DNA from: Streptomyces sp. NBC_01306
GTDB taxonomy: Bacteria; Actinomycetota; Actinomycetes; Streptomycetales; Streptomycetaceae
Length of the DNA stretch: 64,000 nucleotides
Assembly: GCF_026340465.1 (NCBI RefSeq)
Contig: NZ_JAPEPC010000001.1
Coordinates: 1,739,501 to 1,803,500 of the forward strand
Reading direction: 5' to 3'
The notes beneath the pieces were generated by a model. That model ran no database searches. It saw nothing but the letters and a program-made list of their open reading frames with translations, and was not told the DNA's origin. The translations under genes were made by a program, and so were the position numbers. Below, piece after piece: positions 42,268-54,463 of this stretch. How positions within the stretch are numbered: position 1 is the stretch's first letter; each line of letters begins with the position of its first letter.

Positions 42268-42840
42268 ATGGTCAATCTGACGCGTATCTATACCCGTACC
42301 GGCGACAAGGGCACCACCGCACTCGGTGACATGAGCCGGACCGCCAAGACCGATCTGCGGATCTCCGCGTACGCCGACGCCAACGAGGCCAACGCGGCCA
42401 TCGGGACCGCCGTCGCGCTCGGCGGCCTGCCGGACGAGGTGGTGAAGGTGCTCGTCCGCGTCCAGAACGACCTGTTCGACGTGGGGGCCGACCTGTGCAC
42501 GCCCGTGGTGGAGGACCCGAAGTATCCGCCGCTGCGGGTGGAGCAGTCGTACGTCGACAAGCTGGAGGCCGACTGCGACCGTTTCCTCGAAGACCTGGAG
42601 AAGCTGCGGAGCTTCATCCTGCCCGGCGGCACGCCCGGGGCGGCGCTGCTGCACCAGGCGTGCACGGTGGTGCGCAGGGCCGAGCGGTCGACCTGGGCGG
42701 CGCTTGAGGTACACGGCGAGGTGATGAACGCACTCACCGCGACCTATCTGAACCGGCTGTCCGACCTGCTGTTCATCCTGGCGCGCACCGCGAACAAGGA
42801 GATCGGTGACGTGCTGTGGGTGCCGGGCGGCGAGCGGTAG
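42268..42840 (+). CDS. ATP:cob(I)alamin adenosyltransferase (PduO type)
   Basis: A 190-residue enzyme that makes adenosylcobalamin from cob(I)alamin and ATP. The N-terminal ATP-binding motif is IYTRTGDKGTT and the active-site region is RISAYADANEANA. Further motifs are VQNDLFDVGADL and the helix VVRRAERSTWAAL with the conserved Arg pair; NRLSDLLFILAR lies near the end. It supplies the cofactor for Icm/Mcm-type mutases, fitting icmA and meaB in this window. The start ATG at 42268 has a weak ribosome site. Confidence 0.94.
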   Translation: MVNLTRIYTRTGDKGTTALGDMSRTAKTDLRISAYADANEANAAIGTAVALGGLPDEVVKVLVRVQNDLFDVGADLCTPVVEDPKYPPLRVEQSYVDKLEADCDRFLEDLEKLRSFILPGGTPGAALLHQACTVVRRAERSTWAALEVHGEVMNALTATYLNRLSDLLFILARTANKEIGDVLWVPGGER

Positions 42841-42907
42841 GGACCAGGGGCCTCTGCATGGCCAACTAGCCTCTTACGTAAGCCAGTTGGCTAAGCCACA
42901 TCGACTC

Positions 42908-42930
42908 TCCCCCAGACTCCGTCCGGGGGA
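42908..42930. terminator. Hairpin between convergent genes
   Basis: TCCCCC-A-GAC/GTC-C-GGGGGA folds into a nine-pair interrupted stem. This TCCCCC..GACTCCGTC..GGGGGA unit is a commonly seen Streptomyces intergenic element. It lies between the adenosyltransferase and DUF2550 stops. Confidence 0.6.
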
Positions 42931-42955
42931 CCCCCAACCAACGAGCTCCTACTTT

Positions 42956-43402
42956 TTAAGCCACATTGACTCGTTGGCCGGGCGGTGCCGCTTCCAGCCA
43001 GGCGAGGAAGCCGGTCAGCGCGTCCTCGCTCATCGCGAGTTCGAGCCGGACACCCTGGTGCGAACATCGCAGCACGATCGCATCAGAAAGGAGCGCCAGT
43101 TCCTCCTCGCCCTCCGGCGTACGCCGGGAGACGACTTCGATGGACTGGCGCTCCAGAGTGCGGCGCGGGCGCGGGGCGTAGGAGAAGACGCGGAACCACA
43201 TGATGCGGTCGCCGCTGTACCGGGCCACCCCGTACACCCAGCCTTTGCCGGATACGTCGGGTTTCTCCGGAAGGTCCCAGCGGACACTGCAGTCGAAAGT
43301 GCCCCCGGAACGCTGGATCAGCCGCCGTCGCAGGCCGAAGACGAAGAGTCCCACCGCTACCAGTACGACGACCAGGCCGCACACAAGCAGAGCGAGGATC
43401 AT
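42956..43402 (-). CDS. DUF2550 membrane-anchored protein
   Basis: A 148-residue protein of the actinobacterial DUF2550 family. One N-terminal transmembrane helix (LALLVCGLVVVLVAVGLFVF) is followed by a beta-rich cytoplasmic domain with GTFDCSVRW, GWVYGVARYSGDRIMWFRVFS, and a conserved ending LELAMSEDALTGFLAWLE. It always sits next to atpC in Streptomyces and Mycobacterium as I recall. Here a stem-loop separates it from the atp operon, so it is probably expressed separately. The function is unknown. Confidence 0.88.
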   Translation of the reverse strand: MILALLVCGLVVVLVAVGLFVFGLRRRLIQRSGGTFDCSVRWDLPEKPDVSGKGWVYGVARYSGDRIMWFRVFSYAPRPRRTLERQSIEVVSRRTPEGEEELALLSDAIVLRCSHQGVRLELAMSEDALTGFLAWLEAAPPGQRVNVA

Positions 43403-43451
43403 CTACACCGACCTCCTCGCCTCATACCGTAAGGGACCTGGTTCTGCATCG

Positions 43452-43500
43452 CCTCAGCCGCGACCCGGTCCGGATGCTTCCGGACGGGCCGCGGCTGAGG
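43452..43500 (-). terminator. Large stem-loop ending the atp operon
   Basis: The outer stem CCTCAGCCGCG/CGCGGCTGAGG (11 bp) encloses a second stem TCCGGA/TCCGGA. It begins about 20 bases after the atpC stop on the minus strand. Confidence 0.75.
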
Positions 43501-43520
43501 TGAAATCTCGGTGGGAGTCG

Positions 43521-43895
43521 TCAGTTCCCCGTCACTGCGCGCAGTCGGACGTCGGCGCGCCGCTCGGCGACGGCGTCGTCCTCCGACTTCGCACTCTCCA
43601 GCGCACGCTCGGCGCGCTGGACATCGATCTCGTCAGCCAGCTCCGCGATCTCGGCCAGCAGCGAAAGCTTGTTGTCGGCGAACGAGAGGAAACCGCCGTG
43701 CACAGCGGCAACGACCGTCCCGCCCTCGCTCGTACGAATGGTCACCGGGCCCGATTCCAGCACACCGAGCAGCGGCTGGTGATTGGCCATGACCCCGATG
43801 TCGCCGGACGCGGTGCGCGCGACAACCAGAGTCGCCTCGCCGGACCAGACATTACGGTCCGCCGCGACCAGCTCGACGTGCAGCTCAGCAGCCAA
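43521..43895 (-). CDS. atpC: ATP synthase epsilon subunit
   Basis: A 124-residue F1 epsilon. The beta-sandwich starts AELHVELVAADRNVWSGEA and has the GDIGVMANHQPLL loop. A short C-terminal helix pair (LADEIDVQRAERALESAKSED) can inhibit ATP hydrolysis. It is the last F1 gene of the operon, 127 bases after atpD; the gap holds no clear promoter. Confidence 0.97.
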   Translation of the reverse strand: MAAELHVELVAADRNVWSGEATLVVARTASGDIGVMANHQPLLGVLESGPVTIRTSEGGTVVAAVHGGFLSFADNKLSLLAEIAELADEIDVQRAERALESAKSEDDAVAERRADVRLRAVTGN

Positions 43896-44022
43896 AGGAG
43901 GCTCCTCGGGTCACCACCCGGCACTGCTGCCGGGTGTTGGGTCAAAGTCTAATGGGCGTACGGAGAGGGGCGGGACACACCCGCCCCTCTCCAGGAGTCT
44001 GATGACTCACATGGGGCAGCGA

Positions 44023-46394
<2,372 letters not shown>

Positions 46395-46414
46395 GAGTCA
46401 GGTCCCTTCCGTCG

Positions 46415-48010
46415 TCACTTGGAGGCGCTGACGGCCGGCGCGTCCTCGCCGAGGAGCTTGCCGTCCGAGGTCTCGAACTGCCGCTTGAACGCTGCGACGG
46501 CGTCGCCGATCGCGGTCACGGTGTCGTCCGACATCTTGGCGCCCTCGCGGATGGAGGTGAGGAGCTCCTTGCGCTCGCGGCGCAGGTGGTCCAGCAGCTC
46601 TTCCTCGAAGCGGCGAATGTCCTCGACCGGTACGTCGTCCATCTTGCCGGTGGTGCCGGACCAGACGGAGACGACCTGCTCCTCGACGGGCATCGGCTGG
46701 TACTGGCCCTGCTTCAGCAGCTCGACCATGCGCTTACCGCGCTCCAGCGAGGCCTTGGAGGCCGCGTCCAGGTCGGAACCGAAGGCGGCGAACGCCTCCA
46801 GCTCGCGGTACTGGGCGAGGTCCACACGGAGCCGGCCGGACACCTGGCGCATGGCCTTGTGCTGGGCGGAGCCACCGACACGGGAGACCGAGATACCGAC
46901 GTTGAGCGCGGGCCGCTGGCCGGCGTTGAACAGGTCGGACTCCAGGAAGCACTGACCGTCGGTGATGGAGATGACGTTGGTCGGGATGAACGCCGACACG
47001 TCGTTCGCCTTGGTCTCGACGATCGGGAGGCCCGTCATCGAACCGGCACCCATGTCGTCGGAGAGCTTCGCGCAGCGCTCCAGCAGACGGGAGTGCAGGT
47101 AGAAGACGTCACCCGGGTAGGCCTCACGGCCCGGCGGGCGGCGCAGCAGAAGCGATACGGCGCGGTAGGCGTCGGCCTGCTTCGAGAGGTCGTCGAAGAT
47201 GATCAGGACGTGCTTGCCCGCGTACATCCAGTGCTGGCCGATGGCCGAACCGGTGTACGGCGCCAGGTACTTGAAGCCGGCCGGGTCGGAAGCCGGAGCA
47301 GCGACGATCGTCGTGTACTCCAGGGCGCCCGCCTCCTCCAGCGCACCGCGTACGGACGCGATGGTGGAGCCCTTCTGGCCGATGGCGACGTAGATGCAGC
47401 GGACCTGCTTCTTCTCGTCGCCGGAGCGCCAGTTGTCGCGCTGGTTGATGATCGTGTCGACGGCCAGGGCGGTCTTGCCGGTCTGGCGGTCGCCGATGAT
47501 CAGCTGACGCTGGCCACGGCCGATCGGCACCATCGCGTCGACAGCCTTGTAGCCGGTCTGCATCGGCTCGTGCACCGACTTACGCACCATGACGCCCGGA
47601 GCCTGCAGCTCCAGCGCACGGCGGCCGTCGGTCGCGATCTCGCCGAGGCCGTCGATCGGGTTGCCGAGCGGGTCGACAACGCGGCCGAGGTAGCCCTCGC
47701 CCACACCGACCGAGAGCACCTCTCCGGTGCGCTGCACCGGCTGGCCCTCCTCGATACCGCTGAACTCACCGAGTACAACAGCACCGATCTCGCGCTCTTC
47801 CAGGTTCAGCGCAAGACCGAGCGTGCCGTCCTCGAACTTCAGCAGCTCGTTCGCCATCGCCGAGGGAAGACCCTCGATCTTGGCAATACCGTCGCCGGCC
47901 ACGCTGACCGTACCGACCTCCTCGCGCGAGGCCGCGTCCGGCTTGTACGACTGGACAAAGTTCTCCAGCGCATCCCGGATCTCCTCCGGCCGGATCGTGA
48001 GCTCCGCCAT
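46415..48010 (-). CDS. atpA: ATP synthase alpha subunit
   Basis: A 531-residue non-catalytic nucleotide-binding F1 subunit with [10 protein letters not shown]-loop, ISITDGQ and [10 protein letters not shown]. The start is [15 protein letters not shown] at ATG 48010 with GGAG six to ten bases upstream; the longer frame to 48100 crosses a stem-loop and is not used. It follows atpH by 131 bases, the widest gap in the F1 part, which holds the hairpin at 48055-48071. Confidence 0.98.
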   Translation of the reverse strand: MAELTIRPEEIRDALENFVQSYKPDAASREEVGTVSVAGDGIAKIEGLPSAMANELLKFEDGTLGLALNLEEREIGAVVLGEFSGIEEGQPVQRTGEVLSVGVGEGYLGRVVDPLGNPIDGLGEIATDGRRALELQAPGVMVRKSVHEPMQTGYKAVDAMVPIGRGQRQLIIGDRQTGKTALAVDTIINQRDNWRSGDEKKQVRCIYVAIGQKGSTIASVRGALEEAGALEYTTIVAAPASDPAGFKYLAPYTGSAIGQHWMYAGKHVLIIFDDLSKQADAYRAVSLLLRRPPGREAYPGDVFYLHSRLLERCAKLSDDMGAGSMTGLPIVETKANDVSAFIPTNVISITDGQCFLESDLFNAGQRPALNVGISVSRVGGSAQHKAMRQVSGRLRVDLAQYRELEAFAAFGSDLDAASKASLERGKRMVELLKQGQYQPMPVEEQVVSVWSGTTGKMDDVPVEDIRRFEEELLDHLRRERKELLTSIREGAKMSDDTVTAIGDAVAAFKRQFETSDGKLLGEDAPAVSASK

Positions 48011-48054
48011 CTGGGTTCCCTGCTCTCCTTGTTGGGCCTGAAGTCTTTGGGGGT

Positions 48055-48071
48055 CTGGGGGCGGCCCCCAG
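48055..48071 (-). other. Hairpin inside the atp operon (atpH-atpA gap)
   Basis: CTGGGGG/CCCCCAG with a three-base loop is followed on the transcript by purines and CCAAAGACTT, not a T-run. It lies 45 bases before atpA. It may act as a processing or stability element that sets F1 against Fo levels. Confidence 0.5.
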
Positions 48072-48141
48072 GAATCTTCTGCAATTTCTGCACGGCCCAA
48101 CCGGGCCGCTCTTCTTTGTTGTGCAGTGCTGCCGGCAGCTG

Positions 48142-48957
48142 TCAGCCGGCCAGCCGCCGGGACGCCTCGTCGAGACGTTCGGCGATGGTGCCGTCGATGA
48201 CCTCGTCGCCGACCCGCACCGAGATCCCGCCGAGGACCTCGGGGTCCACGTCCAGGTTCAGGTGCATCCGACGGCCGTAAAGCTTCGCCAGTGCGGCACC
48301 GAGACGCTGCTTCTGCCCGTCCGTGAGCGGCACCGCCGATGTGACAACGGCGACGACACGGTCCCGGCGTGCGGCAGCAAGCTTGGACAGGGTCTGCAGA
48401 CCCGTCTCCAGGCTACGTCCCCTGGGGTGCGTCACGAGACGCACGACCAGACGCTCGGTCACCGGGTTGGCCCGGCCTCCGAGCAGGCTGCGCAGCAGCT
48501 CCGTCTTGGCAGCGACTGTCGCCGCACGGTCGGTGAGCGCGGAGCGCAGTGCGGTGCTCGACTCGACGATCCGGCCGAACCGGAACAGCTCGTCCTCGAC
48601 GTCGTCCAGTGCACCGGCCTGCTGGGCCGCGGTCAGATCGGCGGTGGCTGCGAGCTCCTCCAGCGAGTCGACCAGGTCGCGCGAACGCGACCAGCGGGAG
48701 CGGACCATACCGGCGGTCAGGTCGGCGGCGGGGCCGTCCACCTGTCCGGCCAGCAGCCGTCCCACCAGCTCGGCCTTGGCCTCGCCCTCCCGCGCCGGCT
48801 CGGTGAGGACCCGGCGCAGGGTCACCTCGCGGTCGAGCAGCCCGGTGACCTGTGCCAGCTGGTCCGCGAGCTGCGCGGCGTCGACCGACGGGGTGTCGGT
48901 CAGCGCCTCCAGACGCTCACGTGCAGCGGCCAGCGCCTCGCGGCTCGCACCGTTCAT
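48142..48957 (-). CDS. atpH: ATP synthase delta subunit (long actinobacterial form)
   Basis: A 271-residue OSCP/delta. It is longer than the roughly 180 residues of E. coli delta, as is normal for Streptomyces. The C-terminal part [24 protein letters not shown] and [21 protein letters not shown] is the conserved OSCP region. It joins the peripheral stalk to F1. The ATG overlaps the atpF stop by four bases. Confidence 0.95.
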   Translation of the reverse strand: MNGASREALAAARERLEALTDTPSVDAAQLADQLAQVTGLLDREVTLRRVLTEPAREGEAKAELVGRLLAGQVDGPAADLTAGMVRSRWSRSRDLVDSLEELAATADLTAAQQAGALDDVEDELFRFGRIVESSTALRSALTDRAATVAAKTELLRSLLGGRANPVTERLVVRLVTHPRGRSLETGLQTLSKLAAARRDRVVAVVTSAVPLTDGQKQRLGAALAKLYGRRMHLNLDVDPEVLGGISVRVGDEVIDGTIAERLDEASRRLAG

Positions 48958-49502
48958 CGCGCGGCCTCGGCCTTCGAAGCGCTGCCCTCAAGGTCGTCGA
49001 GGAAGCGGTCGACCGTACGGCTCTGCCGGGCGTGGTCCTCAAGGGACTCGCCGACAAGCTTTCCGGCCAGCTCGGTCGCGAGCTTGCCCACGTCCTGACG
49101 GAGCGCGGCGGCCGTGGCCTTGCGGTCCGTCTCGATCTGGGCGTGACCCGCGGCGACGATCTCCTCGCGCTGCCGCTGGCCTTCCGCCCGCATCTCCTCG
49201 ATGATCGTGGCGCCCTGCTCGGTCGCTTCCTGGCGCAGGCGCGCGGCCTCGTGCCTGGCCTCGGCGAGCTGCGCCTTGTACTGATCGAGCGTCTGGGTCG
49301 CCTCGGCCTGAGCCTCGGCCGCCCGCTCCAGTCCGCCCTCGATCGCGTCCTGCCGCTCGTTCAGAGTCTTCTGGATATTCGGCAGAAGCTTCTTTCCGAG
49401 GAAGCCGAAGACGATGAAGAAGCAGAGCAGGCCGACAATCAGTTCCGCCGTATCGGGGATGAGCGGGTTCTCGGAGCCCCCCTCCGCCAGGAAGAGCATC
49501 AT
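48954..49502 (-). CDS. atpF: ATP synthase subunit b
   Basis: A 182-residue peripheral stalk subunit. It has one N-terminal membrane helix (ELIVGLLCFFIVFGFLGKKLL) and a long charged coiled coil (RQDAIEGGLERAAEAQ onward) that reaches the delta subunit. It starts at ATG 49502, 42 bases after atpE. Confidence 0.96.
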   Translation of the reverse strand: MMLFLAEGGSENPLIPDTAELIVGLLCFFIVFGFLGKKLLPNIQKTLNERQDAIEGGLERAAEAQAEATQTLDQYKAQLAEARHEAARLRQEATEQGATIIEEMRAEGQRQREEIVAAGHAQIETDRKATAAALRQDVGKLATELAGKLVGESLEDHARQSRTVDRFLDDLEGSASKAEAAR

Positions 49503-49544
49503 GTCTGAACCTTTCGTCGAATGTGGCTACCGGTCTGCTTCAGA

Positions 49545-49802
<258 letters not shown>

Positions 49803-49863
49803 CTATGTGATGCGGTCCGTTGGGAGGATTCCCAGCGGAAGGGCGGTGGGACGTGCAGAAGGG

Positions 49864-50670
49864 TCAGTGACCCTCTTCGAGCGCTCCGCCGATGTAGATG
49901 GAGGCGAGCAGCGTGAAGATATAGGCCTGCAGGAACTGGATCAGTACCTCAAGGGCGGTCATGGCGAGCGCCAGCAGGAACGAGCCGCCTGCGACGGCCG
50001 ACAGGAGCGACGGCGTCAGCAGGTACCAGCTGGCCACGCTGAACATGACGATCAGCATGTGTCCCGCGAACATGTTGGCCCACAGCCGCACCGCGAGGGT
50101 GAACGGCTGAAGAATGACCTTCTGCAGGAACTCCAGGACCACGATGAGCGGCGCGATGGGCTTGGGAAGCCCTTCGAGCCACACCAGGTTCTTGATGCCG
50201 CCGGCGAAGCCGTGCTTCTTGAACGTCAGGAACATGTAGGTGACCCACACCAGGAGGGCGAGAACCACCGGGTACGCGAAGCGCGCCGTGGAGGGGAACT
50301 GTGCCAGCGGAATGACCGACATCAAGTTCATGATCCACACGAAGAAAAAGATCGAGGTGAGGAAGGGGACGTACTTGTCGCCCTTCTTGCCGATCACTTC
50401 CCGCGCGATGCTGCGGGCCACGAAGGTGTAGCCGATCTCGCCGACCAACTGCAGCTTCCCGGGCACAAGCTTCGGCTTGTTGAACGCGGCCCAGAAGAAG
50501 CCGACCACGATCAGCATGCAGATGATCGCCAGGAGCATCGGCTTGGTGAAGTCGAAGCTGCCGATGCTGAAGATCGGCTTGAAGTCGAACGAGTGGAGGC
50601 CCGGCGCCGGGAACGCGCAGTCCGCATTGATATGGCACCCGCTTTCAGCGAGCAGCGTTTGGGCACTCAC
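49864..50670 (-). CDS. atpB: ATP synthase subunit a
   Basis: A 268-residue polytopic Fo subunit that forms the proton path beside the c ring. The essential Arg is in TLAVRLWANMFAGH. The chosen start is GTG at 50670 (VSAQTLLAESGC) with AAGGAG six bases upstream; the frame is open for 43 more codons without a site. The C-terminal helix ALEVLIQFLQAYIFTLLASIYI is typical. Confidence 0.96.
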   Translation of the reverse strand: MSAQTLLAESGCHINADCAFPAPGLHSFDFKPIFSIGSFDFTKPMLLAIICMLIVVGFFWAAFNKPKLVPGKLQLVGEIGYTFVARSIAREVIGKKGDKYVPFLTSIFFFVWIMNLMSVIPLAQFPSTARFAYPVVLALLVWVTYMFLTFKKHGFAGGIKNLVWLEGLPKPIAPLIVVLEFLQKVILQPFTLAVRLWANMFAGHMLIVMFSVASWYLLTPSLLSAVAGGSFLLALAMTALEVLIQFLQAYIFTLLASIYIGGALEEGH

Positions 50671-50977
50671 CCGTGACTCCTTCGTCGTGACGCATAAGTA
50701 ACGGCAACCTTGTGTCTCAGCGCGGCTGCTGGAGCCGCTTTTCGGCACTGGGGACGTGGTGGTGTGGCGGTGCCTCCGCGGTCCGCTGGAAGCATCCACC
50801 GAGGACCGGGCATCCCGGATTCCGCGCCGTGTTCACAGCTGCCGGGCCGAGTACGCCGCCGGTCGTGAGGGCTGCGTCCTCCTCCGCTCATCAAGCGGGA
50901 GGGGCCTTCACTGGAAGCGATTCCGGACGATAGCAGACCGGGACGAACTCCCTTTAGGCCCCCCCTACACCGCATGA
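50671..50977 (-). other. 307-base spacer between atpI and atpB
   Basis: No ORF is credible here. A stem GCGGCT/AGCCGC lies at 50722-50738, beside a T-run on the plus strand. An internal promoter for the structural atp genes is possible but no clear -35/-10 pair was found. Confidence 0.35.
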
Positions 50978-51421
50978 TCAGGACTCCGTCTTCGCCAGGT
51001 CCGCCGTTCCCTTGGCGGGAACGGAAGGCTCGGGATCCACATAGAGCATGCGGCTGGTGAGACTGTGACGAACCTGGCCTCCCACCCATGCCAGCGCGGT
51101 GACCAGCAGAGTGAGGGCGAATGCGCGGCCGTTGAACAGTGTCGTGTGACCGAAGGCAACGACGAAGACACCGATGAGCAGGATCTGCACGGCATAGACG
51201 AGCAGTCCGGCCGTCATCGCCACCTGGGGCTTGTCCCGGGTGATGCGCATCAGGGCGGCGAACCCGGCCACGAAGAAGACACCGACGACGGCCAGCGCCA
51301 CCAGCCCGCCGATCAGGCCCTTCTCGCCTGCGACGAACGCACTGACAACAGTGGCGACAATGCCGATGGGGGCAGCGATGATCGTCGAGCCCCGGAGGAT
51401 CCGGGCGTCGTTGGACGGCAT
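50978..51421 (-). CDS. atpI: AtpI-like membrane protein heading the atp operon
   Basis: A 147-residue membrane protein with about four hydrophobic helices (STIIAAPIGIVATVVSAFVAG; GLIGGLVALAVVGVFFVAGF; AGLLVYAVQILLIGVFVVAF; RAFALTLLVTALAWVGGQV). Position and topology fit the divergent actinobacterial AtpI, thought to assist c-ring assembly or cation supply. Sequence similarity to enterobacterial AtpI is not obvious by eye. The start ATG at 51421 has GGAG eight bases upstream. Confidence 0.8.
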   Translation of the reverse strand: MPSNDARILRGSTIIAAPIGIVATVVSAFVAGEKGLIGGLVALAVVGVFFVAGFAALMRITRDKPQVAMTAGLLVYAVQILLIGVFVVAFGHTTLFNGRAFALTLLVTALAWVGGQVRHSLTSRMLYVDPEPSVPAKGTADLAKTES

Positions 51422-51729
51422 GCGAACAGCTCCAGAAGGAGTTGGGGGGTGGATATGCATGTGGTGACTGACGGCGACTCGTCGATGGTCTTACGTCGAT
51501 CAGAGGTTAGCGCCGGGAGTTGCGCCGGAAGACAGCTACGGGTGGCCCAAAAGGCCTTCGCATCAAGGCCTTTCAGTGCTCCAACCGGTGGTAGTGAACG
51601 CTATCACAAACTATTTGATGAGGTCTTTACCCTGGGAGTGTGCTGCCCGTCACACATGAGAGTGAACCTGCGCGTCTGTGCATGTCCGCCGCCGGTTTGC
51701 CTGATATTGGGGCCTGTTGAGCGAAATAC
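51422..51729 (-). other. Spacer holding the atp operon promoter region
   Basis: About 310 bases between the glycosyltransferase-like gene and atpI. It holds the terminator at 51550-51573 and a relatively AT-rich stretch around 51595-51640. The atp promoter presumably lies between 51422 and 51550, but I could not assign boxes with confidence. Confidence 0.4.
51550..51573 (-). terminator. Intrinsic terminator with T-run
   Basis: A 9-bp perfect stem AAAGGCCTT/AAGGCCTTT around CGCATC; on the minus strand it is followed by TTTTGGG. It should end the upstream transcript and keep the atp operon separate. Confidence 0.7.
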
Positions 51730-53100
51730 TCAACGCCACGTTCCGGCTTCGCGCCGATCAGGGAGCCCGGATCGGGGACCAATTGCGGTAGCCCCGTTGA
51801 CGCCTGCGGGAATCGGCTCGCTTCCGTTCAAGTCGATATGCGGAACGGGATCTTCCATTTCGAGCGAATTGCCCGACTCGTCATATTCCGCCGCGCCTGC
51901 CGTCTCCGGTTCCGTTCCGGCGGCCGCGCGACGGCGCCCGCGGTAGCGGGGCGGGACGAAGCCCTGGGCCCACTTCGGAGCGCGCGGTGTGAAGCGCGGC
52001 ATGAGCAGCAGTGCGAGACCGACCGCGCTCAGCGCGACGACGGCCAGCAGGATCCAGGTGGACGAGGAGCGCACCGAATAGGCCAGGGCGCCGAAGGCGA
52101 ACAGGGCCGACCAGAAGTACATGATCAGCACTGCCCTGCTGTGCGAGTGGCCGATCTCCAGGAGCCGGTGGTGGAGGTGACCGCGGTCGGCGGCGAACGG
52201 CGACTGGCCGTTCCAGGTACGCCGGACGATCGCGAGCACCAGGTCCGCGAAGGGCACCGCGATGATCGTCAGCGGCATCAGGAGCGGGATGAAGACCGGG
52301 AGCATCGCGTGAGTGGCCTCACGTCCGCCGCCGAGGTTGAGGCTCATCGCGTCCGGGTCGACCTGGCCGGTGACCGAGATGGCGCCGGCCGCGAGGACCA
52401 GCCCGATCATCATCGATCCCGAGTCGCCCATGAAGATCCGGGCGGGATGCATGTTGTGCGGCAGGAAGCCCAGGCACATCCCCATCAGTACGGCGGCGAA
52501 GAGGGTCGCCGGTGCGGCGGCCTCGATTCCGTACCCGTACCAGATCCGGTACGCGTACATGAAGAAGGCAGCGGCCGCGATGCAGACCATGCCGGCCGCG
52601 AGACCGTCCAGGCCGTCGACGAAGTTCACCGCGTTGATGGTGATCACCACCAGCGCGACGGTCAGCAGAGTGCCCTGCCACTGGGTGAGCGAGACGGTGC
52701 CGACACCGGGGATGGGCAGCCACAGGATCGTCAGGCCCTGCATGACCATCACGCCCGCCGCGATCATCTGGCCGCCGAGCTTGATCAGGGCGTCGATCTC
52801 GAACTTGTCGTCCAGGACACCGATGATCCAGATCAGTCCGGCGCCGGAGAGCAGCGCGCGCGGTTCGTTCGACAGCGTGAAGACGCTGCCGAGGTTCTGC
52901 AGATGAGCCGCGACCAGCAGCCCGGCGCAGAGGCCGCCGAACATGGCGATGCCGCCGAGCCGCGGCGTCGGTTCGCGGTGCACATCACGGGCCCGGATCT
53001 CCGGCATCGCCCCGGCCATGATGGCGAACTTCCGCACCGGCCCGGTCAGGAGATACGTCACCGCGGCCGTGACGCAGAGCGTCAGCAGGTATTCACGCAC
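51730..53100 (-). CDS. WecA/MraY-family glycosyl-1-phosphate transferase
   Basis: A 456-residue polytopic membrane enzyme of the PNPT family. It transfers a sugar-1-phosphate, most likely GlcNAc-1-P, from UDP-sugar to polyprenyl phosphate. Motifs are GVLDDKFEID, NAVNFVDGLDGLAAG, ARIFMGDSGSMMIG and the GHLHHRLLEIGHSH loop that marks the WecA-type branch. The C-terminus has a cytoplasmic tail of about 90 residues. The GTG at 53100 is preferred (VREYLLTLCV). It probably starts a cell-wall glycopolymer linkage unit. It is downstream of glyA and the phosphatase-fold gene. Confidence 0.92.
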   Translation of the reverse strand: MREYLLTLCVTAAVTYLLTGPVRKFAIMAGAMPEIRARDVHREPTPRLGGIAMFGGLCAGLLVAAHLQNLGSVFTLSNEPRALLSGAGLIWIIGVLDDKFEIDALIKLGGQMIAAGVMVMQGLTILWLPIPGVGTVSLTQWQGTLLTVALVVITINAVNFVDGLDGLAAGMVCIAAAAFFMYAYRIWYGYGIEAAAPATLFAAVLMGMCLGFLPHNMHPARIFMGDSGSMMIGLVLAAGAISVTGQVDPDAMSLNLGGGREATHAMLPVFIPLLMPLTIIAVPFADLVLAIVRRTWNGQSPFAADRGHLHHRLLEIGHSHSRAVLIMYFWSALFAFGALAYSVRSSSTWILLAVVALSAVGLALLLMPRFTPRAPKWAQGFVPPRYRGRRRAAAGTEPETAGAAEYDESGNSLEMEDPVPHIDLNGSEPIPAGVNGATAIGPRSGLPDRREAGTWR

Positions 53101-53206
53101 GGGCTGCCCCACAGATATCGCTGGCCATCTCAGCCCCACACCTTAGCTTCGGCCTGCATAAGGTTGAGGACACACGGGTAGCTCCGATGGTTGCACGACA
53201 ACCGCT

Positions 53207-54463
53207 CTAGCCCGAATTCGACGGAAATCTCCTGGCCAGTTCGCGGACTTCTTCACGGGTCCCTCGCTCTTCACGCAGTGCGGCCGAGAAGAACCCGGCG
53301 ATCTCGGCCATCTCCGGCGCCGCCATGCCCTGGGTGGTGACGGCGGCGGTGCCCAGGCGGATGCCCCGCTCGTCACCGTAGGGCAGTGCGCAGGTGTCCA
53401 GGACCATCCCGGCCGCCGCCAGCAGGGCCCTGGCGGTCCCGCCGCCGGTGCCCAGCGGCCCCGGGTCCGCGGTGATCAGATGGGTGTCGGTCCCTCCGGT
53501 GGTGATCGCGAAGCCCTCGGCGGCCAGCCCGGCGGCGAGCACCCGGGCGTTCTCCACCACCTGGTGCGCGTACGCCGCGAACGCCGGCGCCGCGGCCTCG
53601 CCGAAGGCGACCGCCTTGGCCGCGATCGTGTGCATCTGGGCGCCGCCCTGGGTGAAGGGGAAGACGGCCCGGTCGATCCGGTCGGCGAGCTCATCCCCGC
53701 AGAGGATGAGACCGCCGCGGGGACCGCGCAGCACCTTGTGCGTGGTGGCGCAGACCACATCGGCGTACGGCACGGGGCTGGGCGCCGCTCCCCCGGCGAT
53801 CAGGCCCATCGGATGGGCGGCGTCCGCGATGAGATAGGCGCCCGCCTCGTCGGCGATCTCCCGGAAGGCCGCGTAGTCGGGGTGACGGGGGTACGAGATG
53901 GAGCCGCAGACGATCGCCCGGGGCCGGTGCTGCCGCGCCAGCGTCCGTACCTGGTCGTAGTCGATGAGCCCGCTCTCCGCGTCCACGCCGTACCCGACGA
54001 AGTCGAACCAGCGGCCGGAGAAGTTGGCGGGCGAACCGTGGGTGAGATGGCCGCCGTGCGGAAGACCCATGGCCAGCACCGTGTCACCGGGGCGCAGAAG
54101 GGCCGCGTACGTCGCCAGGACGGCCGAGGAGCCCGAGTGCGGCTGGACGTTCGCATGCTCGGCTCCGAAGAGCGCTGTGGCCCGCTCACAGGCGATCCGC
54201 TCGGCGAGATCGGCCAGCTCACAGCCGCCGTGGTAGCGGGCGCCGGGGTAGCCCTCGGCGTACTTGTTGGCGAGCGAGGAGCCGAGAGCGGCCAGCACGG
54301 CGGGCGAGGTGAAGTTCTCGGCTGCGATCAGCTGGAGCGAGGTGGCCTGCCGCTCGTCCTCACCGAGGAGCACATCGGCCATCTCGGGGTCCTGCCTGCG
54401 CAGCGCCTCGAAGCCGGCGGGGTGCGGGCCCGCGGGGTGGGGTGCAGTGGTGGTGACCGGCAT
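53207..54463 (-). CDS. glyA: Serine hydroxymethyltransferase-like protein (divergent paralogue)
   Basis: A 418-residue PLP enzyme of the GlyA family. The PLP lysine is in TTHKVLRGPRGG. GGHLTHGSPANFSG, the Asp/His of IADAAHPMGLIAGG and the Arg of GIRLGTAAVTTQG are conserved. In the NKYAEGYPG motif region, the usual RYYGG is RYHGG, so the second Tyr is His. The protein probably is not the housekeeping GlyA; it may have shifted substrate or activity. The start ATG at 54463 has GAGGAG six bases upstream. Confidence 0.85.
   Translation of the reverse strand: MPVTTTAPHPAGPHPAGFEALRRQDPEMADVLLGEDERQATSLQLIAAENFTSPAVLAALGSSLANKYAEGYPGARYHGGCELADLAERIACERATALFGAEHANVQPHSGSSAVLATYAALLRPGDTVLAMGLPHGGHLTHGSPANFSGRWFDFVGYGVDAESGLIDYDQVRTLARQHRPRAIVCGSISYPRHPDYAAFREIADEAGAYLIADAAHPMGLIAGGAAPSPVPYADVVCATTHKVLRGPRGGLILCGDELADRIDRAVFPFTQGGAQMHTIAAKAVAFGEAAAPAFAAYAHQVVENARVLAAGLAAEGFAITTGGTDTHLITADPGPLGTGGGTARALLAAAGMVLDTCALPYGDERGIRLGTAAVTTQGMAAPEMAEIAGFFSAALREERGTREEVRELARRFPSNSG

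Noticed and set aside
50671..50800. Upstream in-frame extension of atpB
   Set aside because: 43 extra codons lack a ribosome site and family similarity; the GTG at 50670 has AAGGAG at the right spacing.
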